Assembly: GCA_015039365.1 (NCBI GenBank)
Contig: WION01000097.1
Coordinates: forward strand, 1 to 64,000
Source of the DNA: Amanita rubescens
Taxonomy: Eukaryota; Basidiomycota; Agaricomycetes; Agaricales; Amanitaceae
Direction of reading: 5' to 3'
Length of the DNA stretch: 64,000 nt
How positions within the stretch are numbered: the stretch's first letter is position 1; each line of letters begins with the position of its first letter. A program made the position numbers and the translations under genes. The notes beneath the pieces are model-generated. The model had not been told where the DNA came from. It did no database searches and was given only the letters and a program-made list of their open reading frames with translations. Positions 1 to 11,900 of the stretch are shown piece by piece.

Positions 1-778
1 TGTTTACGCGGTTATGACGGAGGAACCGAAGAGTAGAGCCTGCTCTGAGTAATTGTATGTACTCGGTGCCGAGAACCTGCAAAAAATACATGATGGGACA
101 GATGGACTTGGGAGATTGCTAAATAGATATCTACTCTTAATATAGCCTTTCGCCATTTTGATTGATCAGCTCCGTCATGTCTGTCATGTCAGTAGCGCCA
201 GTGCGTCACACTGTCTGCCAATGTTGTCCAGAGCACTCAAGTACAATTCCTTCACGTTCTAGCCTTCCAAGTGAATCGAAGAGTGTGGTAAGCTGTCAGG
301 ATTAATAATATTTGTGGCAGAGTGCAGTGACAGATCTACAGGATTGACGCCGCTGGTTGATGACTCTCTCGTGAGACAGTGGGACAATAAAAGGAACCTG
401 ACAGGCTCGAGCGATTATTTCCATGCAAATGATATCACAAGTCGCCATTAACACGGGGCCCGGCATGAAGGGCAATAGAATTGACCGACTTGCACATACT
501 TACTTGCTGCCAGGTCGTCATCGTTCGATCAGCTGAAGACTGAATTTGATGATTCTCCGTTGAGTCCCTATCCATATCTTCGGAATAAGTTTCCATGCCT
601 CAGCAGGTCATTATCCTTTAGCACCATTCGTGAAAAAAAAAAGGATCACCTCGGTTACAAACTTCTTGTCGTTCTGATGTTGTGTCGCGATGAGAAAATG
701 ACATATGCGCAGAGTCAAGTTCCACCAAGGTATAAAACGTGCGTCGCGAGTGCTGATTAGTTAGAGTAACGGCAAAAC

Positions 779-2430
779 ATGTTGAAGATCACCTTGAAGA
801 CGGCTATAGTTTTGGCCAATTGCCTCTCTCCACTCTTTCAAGCTGTAGCTGGACTGGCTGTAGCCGCACGGCAAAACAGCGTCACGTTCTCTGACGCCCC
901 CACTGCCAGCATTGGTGCTGCGTACTGTAAGTACACTTCATGTCTTGTGACACTCCAGATGCCTACGATTCATGTAGTCATGTCCAACGATCCGAGCGGC
1001 AATTACGTTTTCTCAGCAGACATCGGGCCGATGCAAAACTGGTATGTAATTCGAGATGTCACAAAGTAAATCTTTTGACGCTGTTTGAAGACTCTCGCCA
1101 AGGGATATTATACTGGAGGAAATGGTAGTCACGGTGTAGGACCACTCCAGACGCTCTATTCAGTCAAGGCGCGATGATAGTTCTAAGACATACACGTTGT
1201 AATCGCCGTGAATGTAAGTAAGCATCTTCTCCGAATGCCTGATAATTGAACTTACGAAAGAATAGGCGGGATCCAACACTATCACGGCATTTCAAGTCGA
1301 CCAGACCAACCCCACGAATTTGGTCATGATTGGCAGTCCTGTATACAGCGGGGGCGACTTTCCCGTCTCAGTCGCAATAAACGAAGTTGGTAACATGGTT
1401 TGCGCCCTGAACTCGGGCACTATCAATGGTGTAAGGTAAGGACATGATATAATTGATCGTACCGCTTGATGGCTGAAACCTTCGTAGCTGCTTCCAATTT
1501 GATCCAAAGATAGGTCTTAACCCCTCTGGCAAACGCGACACGGTATTTGAACCTCGAACAAACTACACCCCCCTCCGGCCCAGACAATACAGTTGGTCAA
1601 GTAATATTCAGAAAATACGACACAGCGCTCGTCGTAATCGTAAAGGGCGCCCAATTTAACACTCCAGTAACGCCAGGTCACCTGGCAGAATGGGACATAA
1701 ACCCTGATGGATCATTATCTGAAAACTTCAACACCGTTATCGGTGGTGTGTCGGGCTGTGGAATTTCAGAGATCCCTGGTATGAATGCGCTCATTGTTCC
1801 AGACTCATTCACGGGCTATGTCATCTTCGACCTGGCAGCTGCCATTCACGACCCGGCGGTTAAAGGACAAAGTGTGTGATCCCCGGCCAAGAAGCAACCT
1901 GTTGGATCGGTTACAGCGTTATCACCAAAACTTTTATCTCACCGATTTCGGTACTTCGATGATATACGAATAAATGTTGACGAAAATTTGAAGGGGACGC
2001 TTGTCAAAGTATGCCAATCATGCGTCTTCTTTGATAACCTTTGCTAACGTTTATATTGCGGCAAAGTCTCATCTTTTGGACGAATACGATGGTCCCCTTC
2101 ACTTTGAGATCAACCACGTTCTCGGACAGGAGTAAGCTGTTGGCGTAACCCAAGCGGTGACCTCGAGGACTGATTTGGCTTCCAGGCGAATGTACCTCCT
2201 AGCAGGTAACAACTCCGCCCTTGAAGTCTTCAATATAAATGGGGTTGGTCAGTTGGAACAGATTCAAAAGCTACGATATCGGAACTCCTATTAGGCACGC
2301 TGGGCTACCACTAGGTAAGCTAGTCATTCAAAAATGGAAAGGTGCAGTGCTAACTTTAGATCAATTCAGACCCAAACGACGTCTTCGGCATGGTTACTTA
2401 CATGATCTAAACTCCTGGATTTGTACTTAA
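779..2430 (+). pseudogene. Decayed secreted 3-carboxymuconate cyclase-like (beta-propeller) gene
   Basis: The start at 779 encodes a hydrophobic N-terminus typical of a signal peptide. The exons that follow resemble the secreted beta-propeller lactonase or 3-carboxymuconate cyclase-like proteins of Agaricomycetes. Landmarks are FMSNDPSGNYVFSADI after an intron at about 926-980, YTGGNGSHG near 1110, FPVSVAINEVGNMVCALNSG near 1360-1420, and LEQTTPPSGPDNT near 1550. Homologous stretches continue at about 1900-1960 (YLTDFGTSM) and 2190-2270 (MYLLAGNNSALEVFNING). These pieces cannot be read in one frame. Shifts are needed near 1145, 1520, 1880 and 1925, and again before NVDENLKGT at about 1970, where one base appears lost. 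I therefore call a pseudogene. The family role, lactone or muconate chemistry in the cell wall or outside the cell, is inferred from resemblance only. Unknown introns could explain some shifts but not all. Confidence 0.7.
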
Positions 2431-3602
2431 CATTATTATTTCATCTACGATATTTTTAGTTTAGAATATAACGGTTAGTTGTATTCAATGTCTGGTCATC
2501 GTACCTCGTCGCTTCATTGTCCGCTCAACAATACGTTAGTGACAAGGTGGCACTGTCAAGTAGAAGGTGCTGAATGTAGTTTGATAGCTGCATCGGATAA
2601 GGCTTCGCGAACACGGCGCCAGAGAATAATAGCATGACACAAGATACCGAAATCTACCCCGAATGGTAGTATAAAACGTCAGCTTCTGGTCTAGATCACA
2701 ATATCGGGACATCTTGTCGACCAACACGTCCATCCATCCCTTCAAGGCGCGTGACTGCCTCGAGGCTTGCTATAACGTTAACAAGAAAGCAGCGCAAACA
2801 GCTCATGACATCATTGATATCGTGATGTCACTTGTAGTAACATCAGAACCAACTGATGCAGACTCCAGAGTACTTTTTCTATTGTATGCGGAGTGTCATT
2901 GAATCTGGAGCAGGGTACAAAAGACGTTTTTTCAAAGTCGCATTAGAAGAGAAACATCCGCGTCCGGCGTAAACAACTTGATGAAATAGCCGAGCTACGC
3001 GTTCTTCACACTGCAATGTTAAGCATTGATTCAAGCCCTGATCGACATTCGATAAGCGAAGCAAGGCGTCCCTTCCAGATGCAAAGTCCGTGTAGGTTGA
3101 GACCGGTATAGTGTCGTCTGCGGAGCAGTTTCACGTGCAGAGAGTTATAACTTGTAATGTCAGAATCACATGCCCTTGACGGTTTACCGCTCTCCCAAGG
3201 CTAACGGTGGTGGCTACATGCGCATTGCGTTGGGCAAGGGCGTAAAACCCACGATCGTGTCGAGCAAAAAGTAGCTATATAGCCTGGCGAGGGTATCCGC
3301 GGCTCGTACCTGACAGCGCCTACAATGAGAATGTCGGGAGTTGCTCCCGTTAGGAACGGTAGGGAAGCGCTGGAATCGGAAGATTGATCCGGAAGCAGAG
3401 TGACCAACGTTGACAGGAATCAGATGGTTATGGAGTTTCGGGCCTGACGATACCGGTGCTGTAAGACGCCGCTGTTTGTGTATATGTAGTGCGGTAGAGT
3501 GCGGGGAAACACTGTGATTATCGTGGTCGTGTGCATCGTGGGAATAACGATTGTCCGGTACTCTTCCGACACCCGTATGCTGTCTTGCATCTACTACTTG
3601 CA
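2431..3602. other. Intergenic, no gene seen
   Basis: All open frames here are short, overlap one another on both strands, and resemble no protein family I know. The last few hundred bases are probably the promoter and leader of the kinase gene that starts at 3603. Confidence 0.5.
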
Positions 3603-5092
3603 ATGTCCGCCTCATTCCGTATCAAATCTGCCCTTTGGGACAAGATTCATTACTTTGCCTCATTTCCACAAACTGGAGTCTCTCTCCAGCAGATGGTCCT
3701 CTTTGGACAGAACCCAAGTCAGGGCACCTTGTTGAGAGCTTCGCAATTCCTTGCAGGTCTGGTCTTGTCATACTCTCTCCTGCTCCTGTATTAACACATC
3801 TAGCAGAAGAACTACCAGTCAGGCTTGCACACAGAGTCAAAGAACTCGATGAACTGCCCCACAATCTCAGCGAAATGTCTTCCATTAAGAAAGTCAAGAA
3901 TTGGTATGCCCAATCTTTCGAGGTCCGTCTTTTCTATATCCTTGTTCTTCGCTCATGAACAACTCTCTCTCAGGAACTTATCAACTTCCCCCCAGTCGTC
4001 CTGCCTGATCACGTTCGTCAGGCAATTCTATCCCAACGCCAGGACGATACCACGCTCCCGGAATCTACCCCTAACCCCTCCAATGACGAAGATGACTCTC
4101 CGTACCCCTATCCGCACCACTTCCAGTCCCAACTCCGTGCACGTCAACAGAAATCATCATCACAATCATCAGCATCAGCATCTTCCGCAGCTTACACCTT
4201 TTCTCACCCTTCTTCATCCAAACTTCGTCTTCGCGTACCCATGGAACGACGATACTATTCCCGTACAGACCTTTCCACCTACCCTCCGGAAGTATACGAC
4301 TTTAATTCCCGATTTACCAAACTCTTGCATTTGGTCAAGACCCGTCACGACCCAACCGTCACAACTGTCGCCCAAGGCGTACTCGAATGGAAACGCCTCA
4401 TGGGCGCGCAGAACATCGACCTCGATATCCAAGCATGGCTAGATAGATTCTACATGTCCCGCATAGGCATCCGCTTCCTCATCGGCCAACACGTCGCGCT
4501 CAACACCCACCAATGCCACGACGACTACGTAGGCATCATCTGCACCCAAGCAAACGTCCATGACATTGTCCAAGAATCGATCGAAAACGCCAGGTTCGTA
4601 TGCGAAGAGCACTACGCGATGTTCAAGGGACCCCCAGTTCAACTCATCTGCCCTCGCAACCTCACCTTTGCATACGTCCCAGGACACTTGTCCCACATCG
4701 TTTTCGAACTGCTCAAGAACTCGCTCAGAGCCGTCGTCGAGCGACACGGCGTGGAGAGCGAAGAACATTTCCCGCCGATCAAAGTCGTCGTCGTCGAAGG
4801 CAAGGAAGACATCACGATCAAGATTTCAGATGAGGGCGGTGGCATCCCGCGGAGCGCCATCCCCCTCATTTGGACGTACATGTACACCACCATGAACAAC
4901 CTTCAGGTTGACCAAGATTACGCGAGCGATTTCAAGGCACCCATGGCCGGCTTTGGGTACGGTCTTCCTCTATCGAGACTTTACGCTCGTTACTTTGGCG
5001 GAGATCTTAAGTTGATTTCGATGGACGGTTTCGGGACGGACGTTTACATCCATCTCAATAGACTTTCCTCGAGCAGAGAACCACTTCCATAG
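3603..5092 (+). CDS. Mitochondrial pyruvate dehydrogenase kinase-family protein
   Basis: Three exons (3603-3756, 3807-3922, 3974-5092) join in frame to about 462 codons. The introns are 50 and 51 bases long and obey GT-AG. The N-terminus carries the helical-bundle motif of mitochondrial PDK/BCKDK proteins, including TGVSLQQMVLFG and FLAEELPVRLAHRVKELDELP across the first splice. The C-terminal half is a GHKL ATPase. It has an N-box (ELLKNSLRAVVERHG near 4710-4745), a DEGGGIP G1 box near 4831, and a GFGYGLPLSRLYARYFGG box near 4950-5005. Such kinases phosphorylate and switch off the E1 subunit of pyruvate or branched-chain ketoacid dehydrogenase in the matrix. The sequence does not settle which of the two it targets. 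A serine-rich low-complexity insert lies at about 4060-4220. The stop is 50 bases from the convergent white collar gene. Confidence 0.9.
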
Positions 5093-5142
5093 TATTCCAT
5101 TCCACAAGTAATATATATATGTAGTACTTTACTGTAAAATCA

Positions 5143-7473
5143 TCAGTCCATGTTTCCCCAAGATCGTTTAACACCCCGTGGTCCTCCAGCAGCCGCAGCT
5201 TGCACATGAGCTTCCAACAGACAAACCTCGTCCTCCATCCTCTGATTCGCAAACCTCAACTGCTGCAATTCGTATTGCCAACTAGACCCCCTGCTCGTCT
5301 CGAGTTCTTCAAACACGTCCGTCTCACCGATGCGGAGCGAATCGTCGAGCTTGATCTGACAGATCACCGGCCAACGAGCGATGCCCGGACACGCATCGAG
5401 CACCGCACCCGCTTCCCGCTTCCCGCGATACAATACCACCCTCCCTTCCACAACCGCTCCATCTGCCCTCCTCAGCCTCCTCACCACTCCTCCCTCCACT
5501 CCCTCCTCACCTACTCCGCCACACACCACACTCCCAATAGCCCTCCCAACCAATTCTCCCGCATTCCACCCAAGCACTTCCTTCACCCGCGACCCAACAA
5601 CAACAAACACTCCTCCAACCACCATACACCAAAACTCTCGCTCTCCTCGATGCACCATCGCACACCTCAATTGCGGCATCTCCCGCGCTCGCCCGCTCAA
5701 TATAATCGCTTTTCGCCCTTTTCCAGGCTCAACGAACAGCCGACCCCGGCATTCAACCCACACGTACACCCCCGCCTTGGTACGTGCTCTGAAAAGGAGA
5801 TCCACCGTCCGCGGAGAGATCGACAATGGCGGTGAACTCGCCGATGGTGATAGTTGCTGCTGCTGTCCGCACTCTGGCATCATCAACGACGACGACGACC
5901 CACCCGTCGAGCTACTCTCCTTCAACTCCCTCATAAGCGGAACCACATCCTCCGGATGCGCCAAATCCGCTAAACTCCCACCTACCATCTCCTCCGGCTC
6001 GTACCCCAACACTCTCCTCACGCTCGGAGCCACATACAAAAAACTGCCTTTGAGCGAAACAACGTGCACAAAGTCTGAACACGTCTCGAGAAGCATGAGG
6101 TTGAGCCACTGATTAGACTCTACCCCATCACCCTTGTCTCCAGCAGCAGCAGCAACGCCCGCAGAAGACGTAGAAGCAGGCAGAGGCACTGTCGTCGAAC
6201 TCGTAATGGGAATAGAACGCACAAACTCGGAATCGGCTAGCATCTTTTTTAGCGTCTTGGATATGAAAGGCTGGGCAATTTGCGCCTTTTTTGCTCCTCC
6301 CGTCGCCGATCCGCCGAGAAGTAGGCTACCGTGTCCTCCTCCTCCCCCGTACGGAGTAGGCGGACTATAATGCAACAACCGCTGCGGCTGTTCCGTCAAA
6401 TCCACCTGAAATCCAACATGATACACCACCTCGTTCTCCTCGTGCGGCAAACCAGAAACACCTCCGCCGATAGGTATAACCGTAACAAGGTTAATGAACG
6501 CACTGCCGCCTTTTCGATAATTAATAATTCTTGTTTGGCACTCCTTGTCTGCTACCAGGTGCTTCTTCAAGTGAGCAACAGCCTCGTGAGATGTAAACCG
6601 TCGCGGCTCGCCTCTTTGCATTTGCCCATCTGGGCTCTGCAAGAAGCGGCAGTTGCGCCCGAGCACTTCCGGCTCGGTATAGCCCGTCAACCTGCAAAAA
6701 CTCGGAGAGCAATAAACGATCGGGTGGTCGTGTCTCCGTACGTCGACGACAACAAAGGAACAGGTAAGGTCGACTGGGCCGAGTATAACCCGCGGATGGG
6801 GGCGTGTGGCAACGCGAGCTAGAATGGAGAGAACATCAAAACCCGTGGCAGAGTAAACGACTAGGCCGTGTGGGGATGGTGCGGGTACTAGTGGGTGCTG
6901 ATCTCTACTATCAGGCTCCTCCTCCAAGTAAACGTTAGTACCATCATGCGCTGTCGTTTGCGGCGGTGGCGCTAGTATTGGCATTGGCGCCAAATGCTGC
7001 TGCTGCTGCTGCAACGTCAGATCATACAGTGATTCCTGGCAATGACTTGGGTGTTGTTGGTGATCCAAAATGTACGACTCGGCGGGGGGTGCGTAATACG
7101 ATCGAAGAGAGGAAGAGATGTATCTGTCAGGCGAATCAATTCTCTCTCGCGAACCTACTAGGGATATAGAAAGCGATACCCACGCCTCATCGGGCGAGAA
7201 GCCATTGTTGTTCGCAAACCATGACGCGGCCAGGCTGTCGGTGTGATTGAACGTGCCGAGAGGAAGAACCTCTGCTCCACCACCGTGTGCGAGGGGGGGA
7301 GGACCAGTGTACATGAATTGGGGGAGTTGGAATTGTACTCTGGCATCAAAGGGATCTAGAGGAGCCATTTCGTATGGTGGATAGTCGGCGTCTTGCAAAT
7401 ATTTCTCAAATGGCGTCGTCATCTTCGTTAGACGCGACGGCGGGGACAAGATGGAAGTAGAGGACAAAGGCAA
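5143..7473 (-). CDS. wc-1: White collar 1-like blue-light photoreceptor (LOV-PAS)
   Basis: One open frame of 776 codons. Residues about 230-360 form a LOV domain with GRNCRFLQSPDG, where Cys275 is the expected flavin-adduct residue. A second PAS domain spans about 460-595 (LGYEPEEMVGGSLADLAHPED), and a weaker third spans about 600-700 (VKEVLGWNAGELVGRA). The C-terminus (about 720-755) is charged and may be coiled. A short polyglutamine run lies near residue 155. No GATA zinc finger follows the PAS domains. This is the known basidiomycete arrangement, in which the partner WC-2 supplies DNA binding. In family terms the protein senses blue light and drives light-regulated transcription in the nucleus. 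Two in-frame starts are possible, at 7473 and at 7422 (MTTPFEKYLQ). A small in-frame intron near 7160 cannot be excluded. The gene converges on the PDK gene. Confidence 0.9.
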   Translation of the reverse strand: MPLSSTSILSPPSRLTKMTTPFEKYLQDADYPPYEMAPLDPFDARVQFQLPQFMYTGPPPLAHGGGAEVLPLGTFNHTDSLAASWFANNNGFSPDEAWVSLSISLVGSRERIDSPDRYISSSLRSYYAPPAESYILDHQQHPSHCQESLYDLTLQQQQQHLAPMPILAPPPQTTAHDGTNVYLEEEPDSRDQHPLVPAPSPHGLVVYSATGFDVLSILARVATRPHPRVILGPVDLTCSFVVVDVRRHDHPIVYCSPSFCRLTGYTEPEVLGRNCRFLQSPDGQMQRGEPRRFTSHEAVAHLKKHLVADKECQTRIINYRKGGSAFINLVTVIPIGGGVSGLPHEENEVVYHVGFQVDLTEQPQRLLHYSPPTPYGGGGGHGSLLLGGSATGGAKKAQIAQPFISKTLKKMLADSEFVRSIPITSSTTVPLPASTSSAGVAAAAGDKGDGVESNQWLNLMLLETCSDFVHVVSLKGSFLYVAPSVRRVLGYEPEEMVGGSLADLAHPEDVVPLMRELKESSSTGGSSSSLMMPECGQQQQLSPSASSPPLSISPRTVDLLFRARTKAGVYVWVECRGRLFVEPGKGRKAIILSGRAREMPQLRCAMVHRGEREFWCMVVGGVFVVVGSRVKEVLGWNAGELVGRAIGSVVCGGVGEEGVEGGVVRRLRRADGAVVEGRVVLYRGKREAGAVLDACPGIARWPVICQIKLDDSLRIGETDVFEELETSRGSSWQYELQQLRFANQRMEDEVCLLEAHVQAAAAGGPRGVKRSWGNMD

Positions 7474-7753
7474 GGAGCAAACGAGGAGAGAATAAGCTCA
7501 CAAGCTTAATGGCCATTACATCATTTAATAAATAAATAGTAATCTGTCGTTTTATTAGTTCATTTACACCTGTCTGCGCAAGTATCAAGTCAGTCGGTGT
7601 CATCAACTCTAACAAACGGTTCATTCTTTGCCCCCTTTCCCCTATCCGCTGTCCATTATCTAGACGGCGTAGTGAATAAAGGGCATATCACGCGAATAAC
7701 CTTGAGCTTCTCTCTCTCTCATTGCGGTATGTAAGGGTAGGATACATCATCAA

Positions 7754-8552
7754 TCAAGCACGCAGCTGGTTCCGCAGATTCTTCTCCAACGGACCCTTGG
7801 GCCGAATGAATTGTACATAAGCACCATCTCTGCACGGCGTTAGTTAGTAGTCGCAATTAATTCATAAACCGATACGCACGGCATCACTCGCTTCTCCTCC
7901 TTGAGCTTCAAGTATTCGCCTTTGGACACATTAGTGAAACCCCATTTCTTGGAAACGATAATCTTCTGACGGCCGGGGAACTTATACCGGGCGCGGCGTA
8001 GCGCCTCAATGATGACGGCCGAGTTGGATTCCTTGGCCCGAATGGACATGATGATTTGGCCAATGTTCACACGCGCAACAGTTCCGTATGGTTTGCCCCA
8101 CGCGCCACGCATGCCCGTCTGGAGACTAATCCCAAAATCATTATGGCACACCGCAGCAAAGTCTAGATTACGTACCGATCGGCGCCTGCGCAGGACAACA
8201 TCTTGTTGATACGGAGAACATGGAAGGGATGTACTCGAACACGCAAATGGAATGAATCCTTTCCTGACGTCTTCGTGACGTATTTGTTGGCGCAGATACG
8301 AGCGGCTTCGAGCGCTTCACTCGACAGCTGTTCGTACTCATCCGATACGAGATGCGCGCAAAATGGGAATTCATCAACAGGGGCACGTTTACGTCCCAAG
8401 TCGAAAATGCGAATCTAAAAAGTGGGTTGTTGTAAAAAATCGGTTTGGGGGTGCAAATTTACCTTGGAGTCTGGAACACCACGGTTGTACCTTGACTTTG
8501 GATACGGCTTGTTCTTGCAATAGCGGTAGCAGCGAGCGGGACGACGACCCAT
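7754..8552 (-). CDS. rpl10: 60S ribosomal protein L10 (uL16)
   Basis: Four exons on the minus strand (8463-8552, 8176-8414, 7880-8125, 7754-7829) join to exactly 651 bases, or 216 codons plus stop, the usual length for this family. The start [20 protein letters not shown] is diagnostic of eukaryotic uL16. It is followed by [20 protein letters not shown] across an intron and ends with [18 protein letters not shown]. The three introns are 48, 50 and 50 bases long with GT-AG ends. The protein sits at the peptidyl-transferase and tRNA corridor of the large subunit and is loaded late during 60S maturation. No defects are visible. Upstream, 8553-8996 is the shared divergent promoter region with the RTC1 gene. 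Confidence 0.96.
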
Positions 8553-8996
8553 TTCGATTAGTCTTGATGTCTAAGAGGCGTACAACATCGTTAGCTCCGC
8601 TCTGAAAACGTCATCTACCCTCGCCAAGCGGCATCCATCCCCGCCCAACGTCCATCCGCTCAAAAAACAGCCTAAACAGCCTCTCAGATGCAACATAAAC
8701 GCATACTTACAGTCTTACGGGGTGGTTTTGATGTGGGGGGACTAATCCCTGGTGCCCTTTTGTAGTGCCGGGTTGGAGATGACTAAACATTGATTTGGGT
8801 GCTGAGTAAGGGCTGTCGCTTATTCAGACTCCGGTCGGACAATGCCGTCACGGTTCCGCTAGTTATGATTCGTTCCATACCAGCTGGAAATAAACGTTCT
8901 ACAGACTCACACATGAGATATGGAACATAGCCAAGGAGTTTCATTACTATTAGTCACTTTGTCATTGCCGTACAAAAGAGAGAGCGATATTTTTGT
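8553..8996. promoter_or_regulatory. Divergent intergenic region between rpl10 and RTC1
   Basis: This 444-base stretch separates two divergently transcribed housekeeping genes and must hold both promoters. It may also hold a 5' leader intron for the ribosomal gene. I recognise no specific binding site. Confidence 0.4.
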
Positions 8997-11900
8997 TTGG
9001 CATTAGGTTCCAAAGCAAACAACAGTTCAGGTCTGACTTGGATGGCAGCGCTACCACCTTCTCAGTTCCCCCTCGAATTGTATTCTGATTCAAGAGCGCA
9101 CGGATACCAGGGACCATCCAGATACGTACGCTATCCACGTGTCGTATCGCCTGGAGGAGGATGTATAGCCAAGAGTGAAGACGGCATTCGGTGTGCCGTC
9201 GCAGGGAAGGAATGTGCGCATTCACCCATGTATCGTGGACGCGGCGTAATTCAAAGCCATCTTAGCTTTGAGAATACTACGAATATCAGACGGTTCGCTC
9301 CCGGCTAGCCCAGAATACAGGTCGTCTTTAGGCAAAGGCGGCCATCGAATTGAGGCGACGCGCAATCTCTGGGAAGGCAGTGGGCTCAAGGTCGAGAGCG
9401 CGGCGACTGGTATAGCATGGGGTCGCGGACGTATGATGTGTTTCATTTTGTTTCCTTTGTACTCGAGAACTGATGCAAGGACAGAGTTCAGTAACAAGAT
9501 ATTTACCAGTGCCCGGAATGGCGAACTCATCATGTGGGATATCAGCAGGGCTGGGTCAGCCAAACTAGGTCTATTCCCTTGTTTCGCACTCTACGTTCGC
9601 TGACGTTCCGTCTAGAACGACGAACAAAAGATCATCTTCGTTCAATAAACCAACTAGCCATTTCTTACTCGGTGCATCATTATTGCGTTACCGGCTCTGC
9701 AGATGGTGATTTGCGAATATGGGTACGGTTATCAACAATTGTCTCTATCAATATTTAAACAAGGAACAGGATCTACGAGACATGTCGAAATCGCTTATGC
9801 GCATACATCACCCAGCGTCTGTGCGCAGTGTCGCCTTTTCTCCAAGCTTATGGCAGCCCCTCCAAGCTATCGTCGGATTGGACAATGGCAGTATATACAG
9901 GTATTTTCTTTTCATCACAATTTAACACGCCCCAACACCGAAATGCTAGATGGGACCTCAAAATGGCCCAGCGTGGATTATTGGACAGGCTTCTCGTCGC
10001 GCATACAACACCCGTTACTTCTCTCGCGTGGCGTGAATCCCCAGGAACGAGTGGCTCTGAAACAGGTGATAATGGAATGGGTTGGTTTGCTAGCGGAGGA
10101 CTTGATCGCTGTGTCAAGGTGAATACTTTAGAACCATCTCGGTATCGTTTATTCACTCCATGCAGATATGGGATTTGAGTGTGCCTAGCTCCGACTCCCA
10201 TATACCGGCCAAGCTAACTTACACGCTCCACACGCGATACCCTGTTCGACATATTTTATGGCGACCAGGATACGAATGTGAAATTGCTGTCATTTCCAAT
10301 CCTGAGCTTGCACCACCTGCTGCAAAAACGGACGTCTCTAAGCTGGCTGCAACCCCTCCCTTTCTTTCCCGTTCCGCCAGTTCAAGTACTATAGATACTC
10401 TAAGCACTATTACAGACACAGATTCGCTCCATCCGCCAGTGTCTCCCATGGAGAACAAAGGTTATGCCTCGGTTCCGGTTGTTGATGATACAATCGAAAT
10501 CTGGGATGTCAGGAGAGCTTGGGTTGCCAAATGGTCCATCCGCGGATCAGGAGCAGAGGGTAGCTTGACAGGTACGCGCTTGCCTCGTCCAAGTTTTACT
10601 AGACGTGACATTCGCGCCAGACGTCGACTTTCGTGATTCACATGCCATTTGGGCGCTTCAATCCTCTGGTACATTTTCTCAATTCGATTTGAGGGATGCT
10701 TCAAAGCCAATTGCTAGCGTGCCAAGAGTGGCGTTGACATGGGAAGTGTCAGGGTCCCTTACGTTCGTCTCGGATCGTAGACACCGGCATGAAGTACCAT
10801 ACGACGACATGTATGACCATGTTCTCATATCTTGAATCGCTACTTACCGTTTAACAGTCGCCCAGAGTTCAAGCCCTCAGCAGAGAAGCTGAGAATGGAA
10901 ATGAAAACACTTGGCGATCCTCAGGCAAGACCACAATTACAAAATATTGCTACCCAGATATCACCGCACACGGCGGTGGACCTCGAATCGTTTAAGCAGC
11001 TTGCCAAGAAATACGTTTTAACTGGAGAGTCTCGGAAATCGATTTGCCTTCAGAACGCGCAGGTGAGTTTCATTAATGCTCAATGGTGTCGTTTACAAAG
11101 GCAAGTAACAGGCATCAATAGAAGTTGGGAAGCAAGATATCGCACAGCTATGGCTGCTTCTAGCCGCTTGTTTGGAGGACGTTCTACCCCCATCACCGCC
11201 GATTTTGCCGCAAGTAACCAGTGCACAAGAACTGTTTACTCACCCTCTACCTACACCCGCAAGCGCTCGACTCACACAATCTTACTTCTCCTTGACTGCT
11301 GGGAGACCGCTCGAAGGTGGTCCACCGCATAAAACTAGCCCAGGACGTGGATCAGTCGGGAGCGCCGAAAGCTCAAAATACCCTGCCAGGCGCAACTCAT
11401 CTCGATCTACATCACGCCACCTAACACCTGCTTCCTCCGCTTCGTCATCACCTCGTCATGGGCTTGCTCACCTACCCCCTACACCTCGGAGAGCTTCTTT
11501 CCGTGGACAGCGCCCAGCAGTGGACCAATCTTCTTCAGGAAGGCGACCATCCACTTACCGCCGACCGTCGGTAGCCGGAACCTCCGCTAGTCCGGCGACT
11601 GATAAGGATTGTAAAACCCCCTCTACTCCAAGTCTTCACCTTGTTGGAGCAGGTGCCTTGGATGATTCTGATTCGTCCTCCGGGAATGAGAGCGACGTGG
11701 GTAGTGCGGGTACCGCCGGGCACTGGAGCGATGAAGAGGCAAACTTGCGACCTGCTTTGGTGACGCCCACATTTTTATCGCAGCAAAGGATCACTGCTCC
11801 CAGTCCCTTGTCCAGGGTGCTCGGGAGACATAAAAAGACGGACGAGGACGGTGATCCGAACGACGATGAAGGGACGTCGGCATCTCCCCAATCGACAGAT

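Noticed and set aside
5200..6822. Long plus-strand ORFs opposite white collar 1 (5200-5835, 5381-6112, 6331-6822)
   Set aside because: They mirror the GC-biased codons of the real minus-strand gene and resemble no protein.
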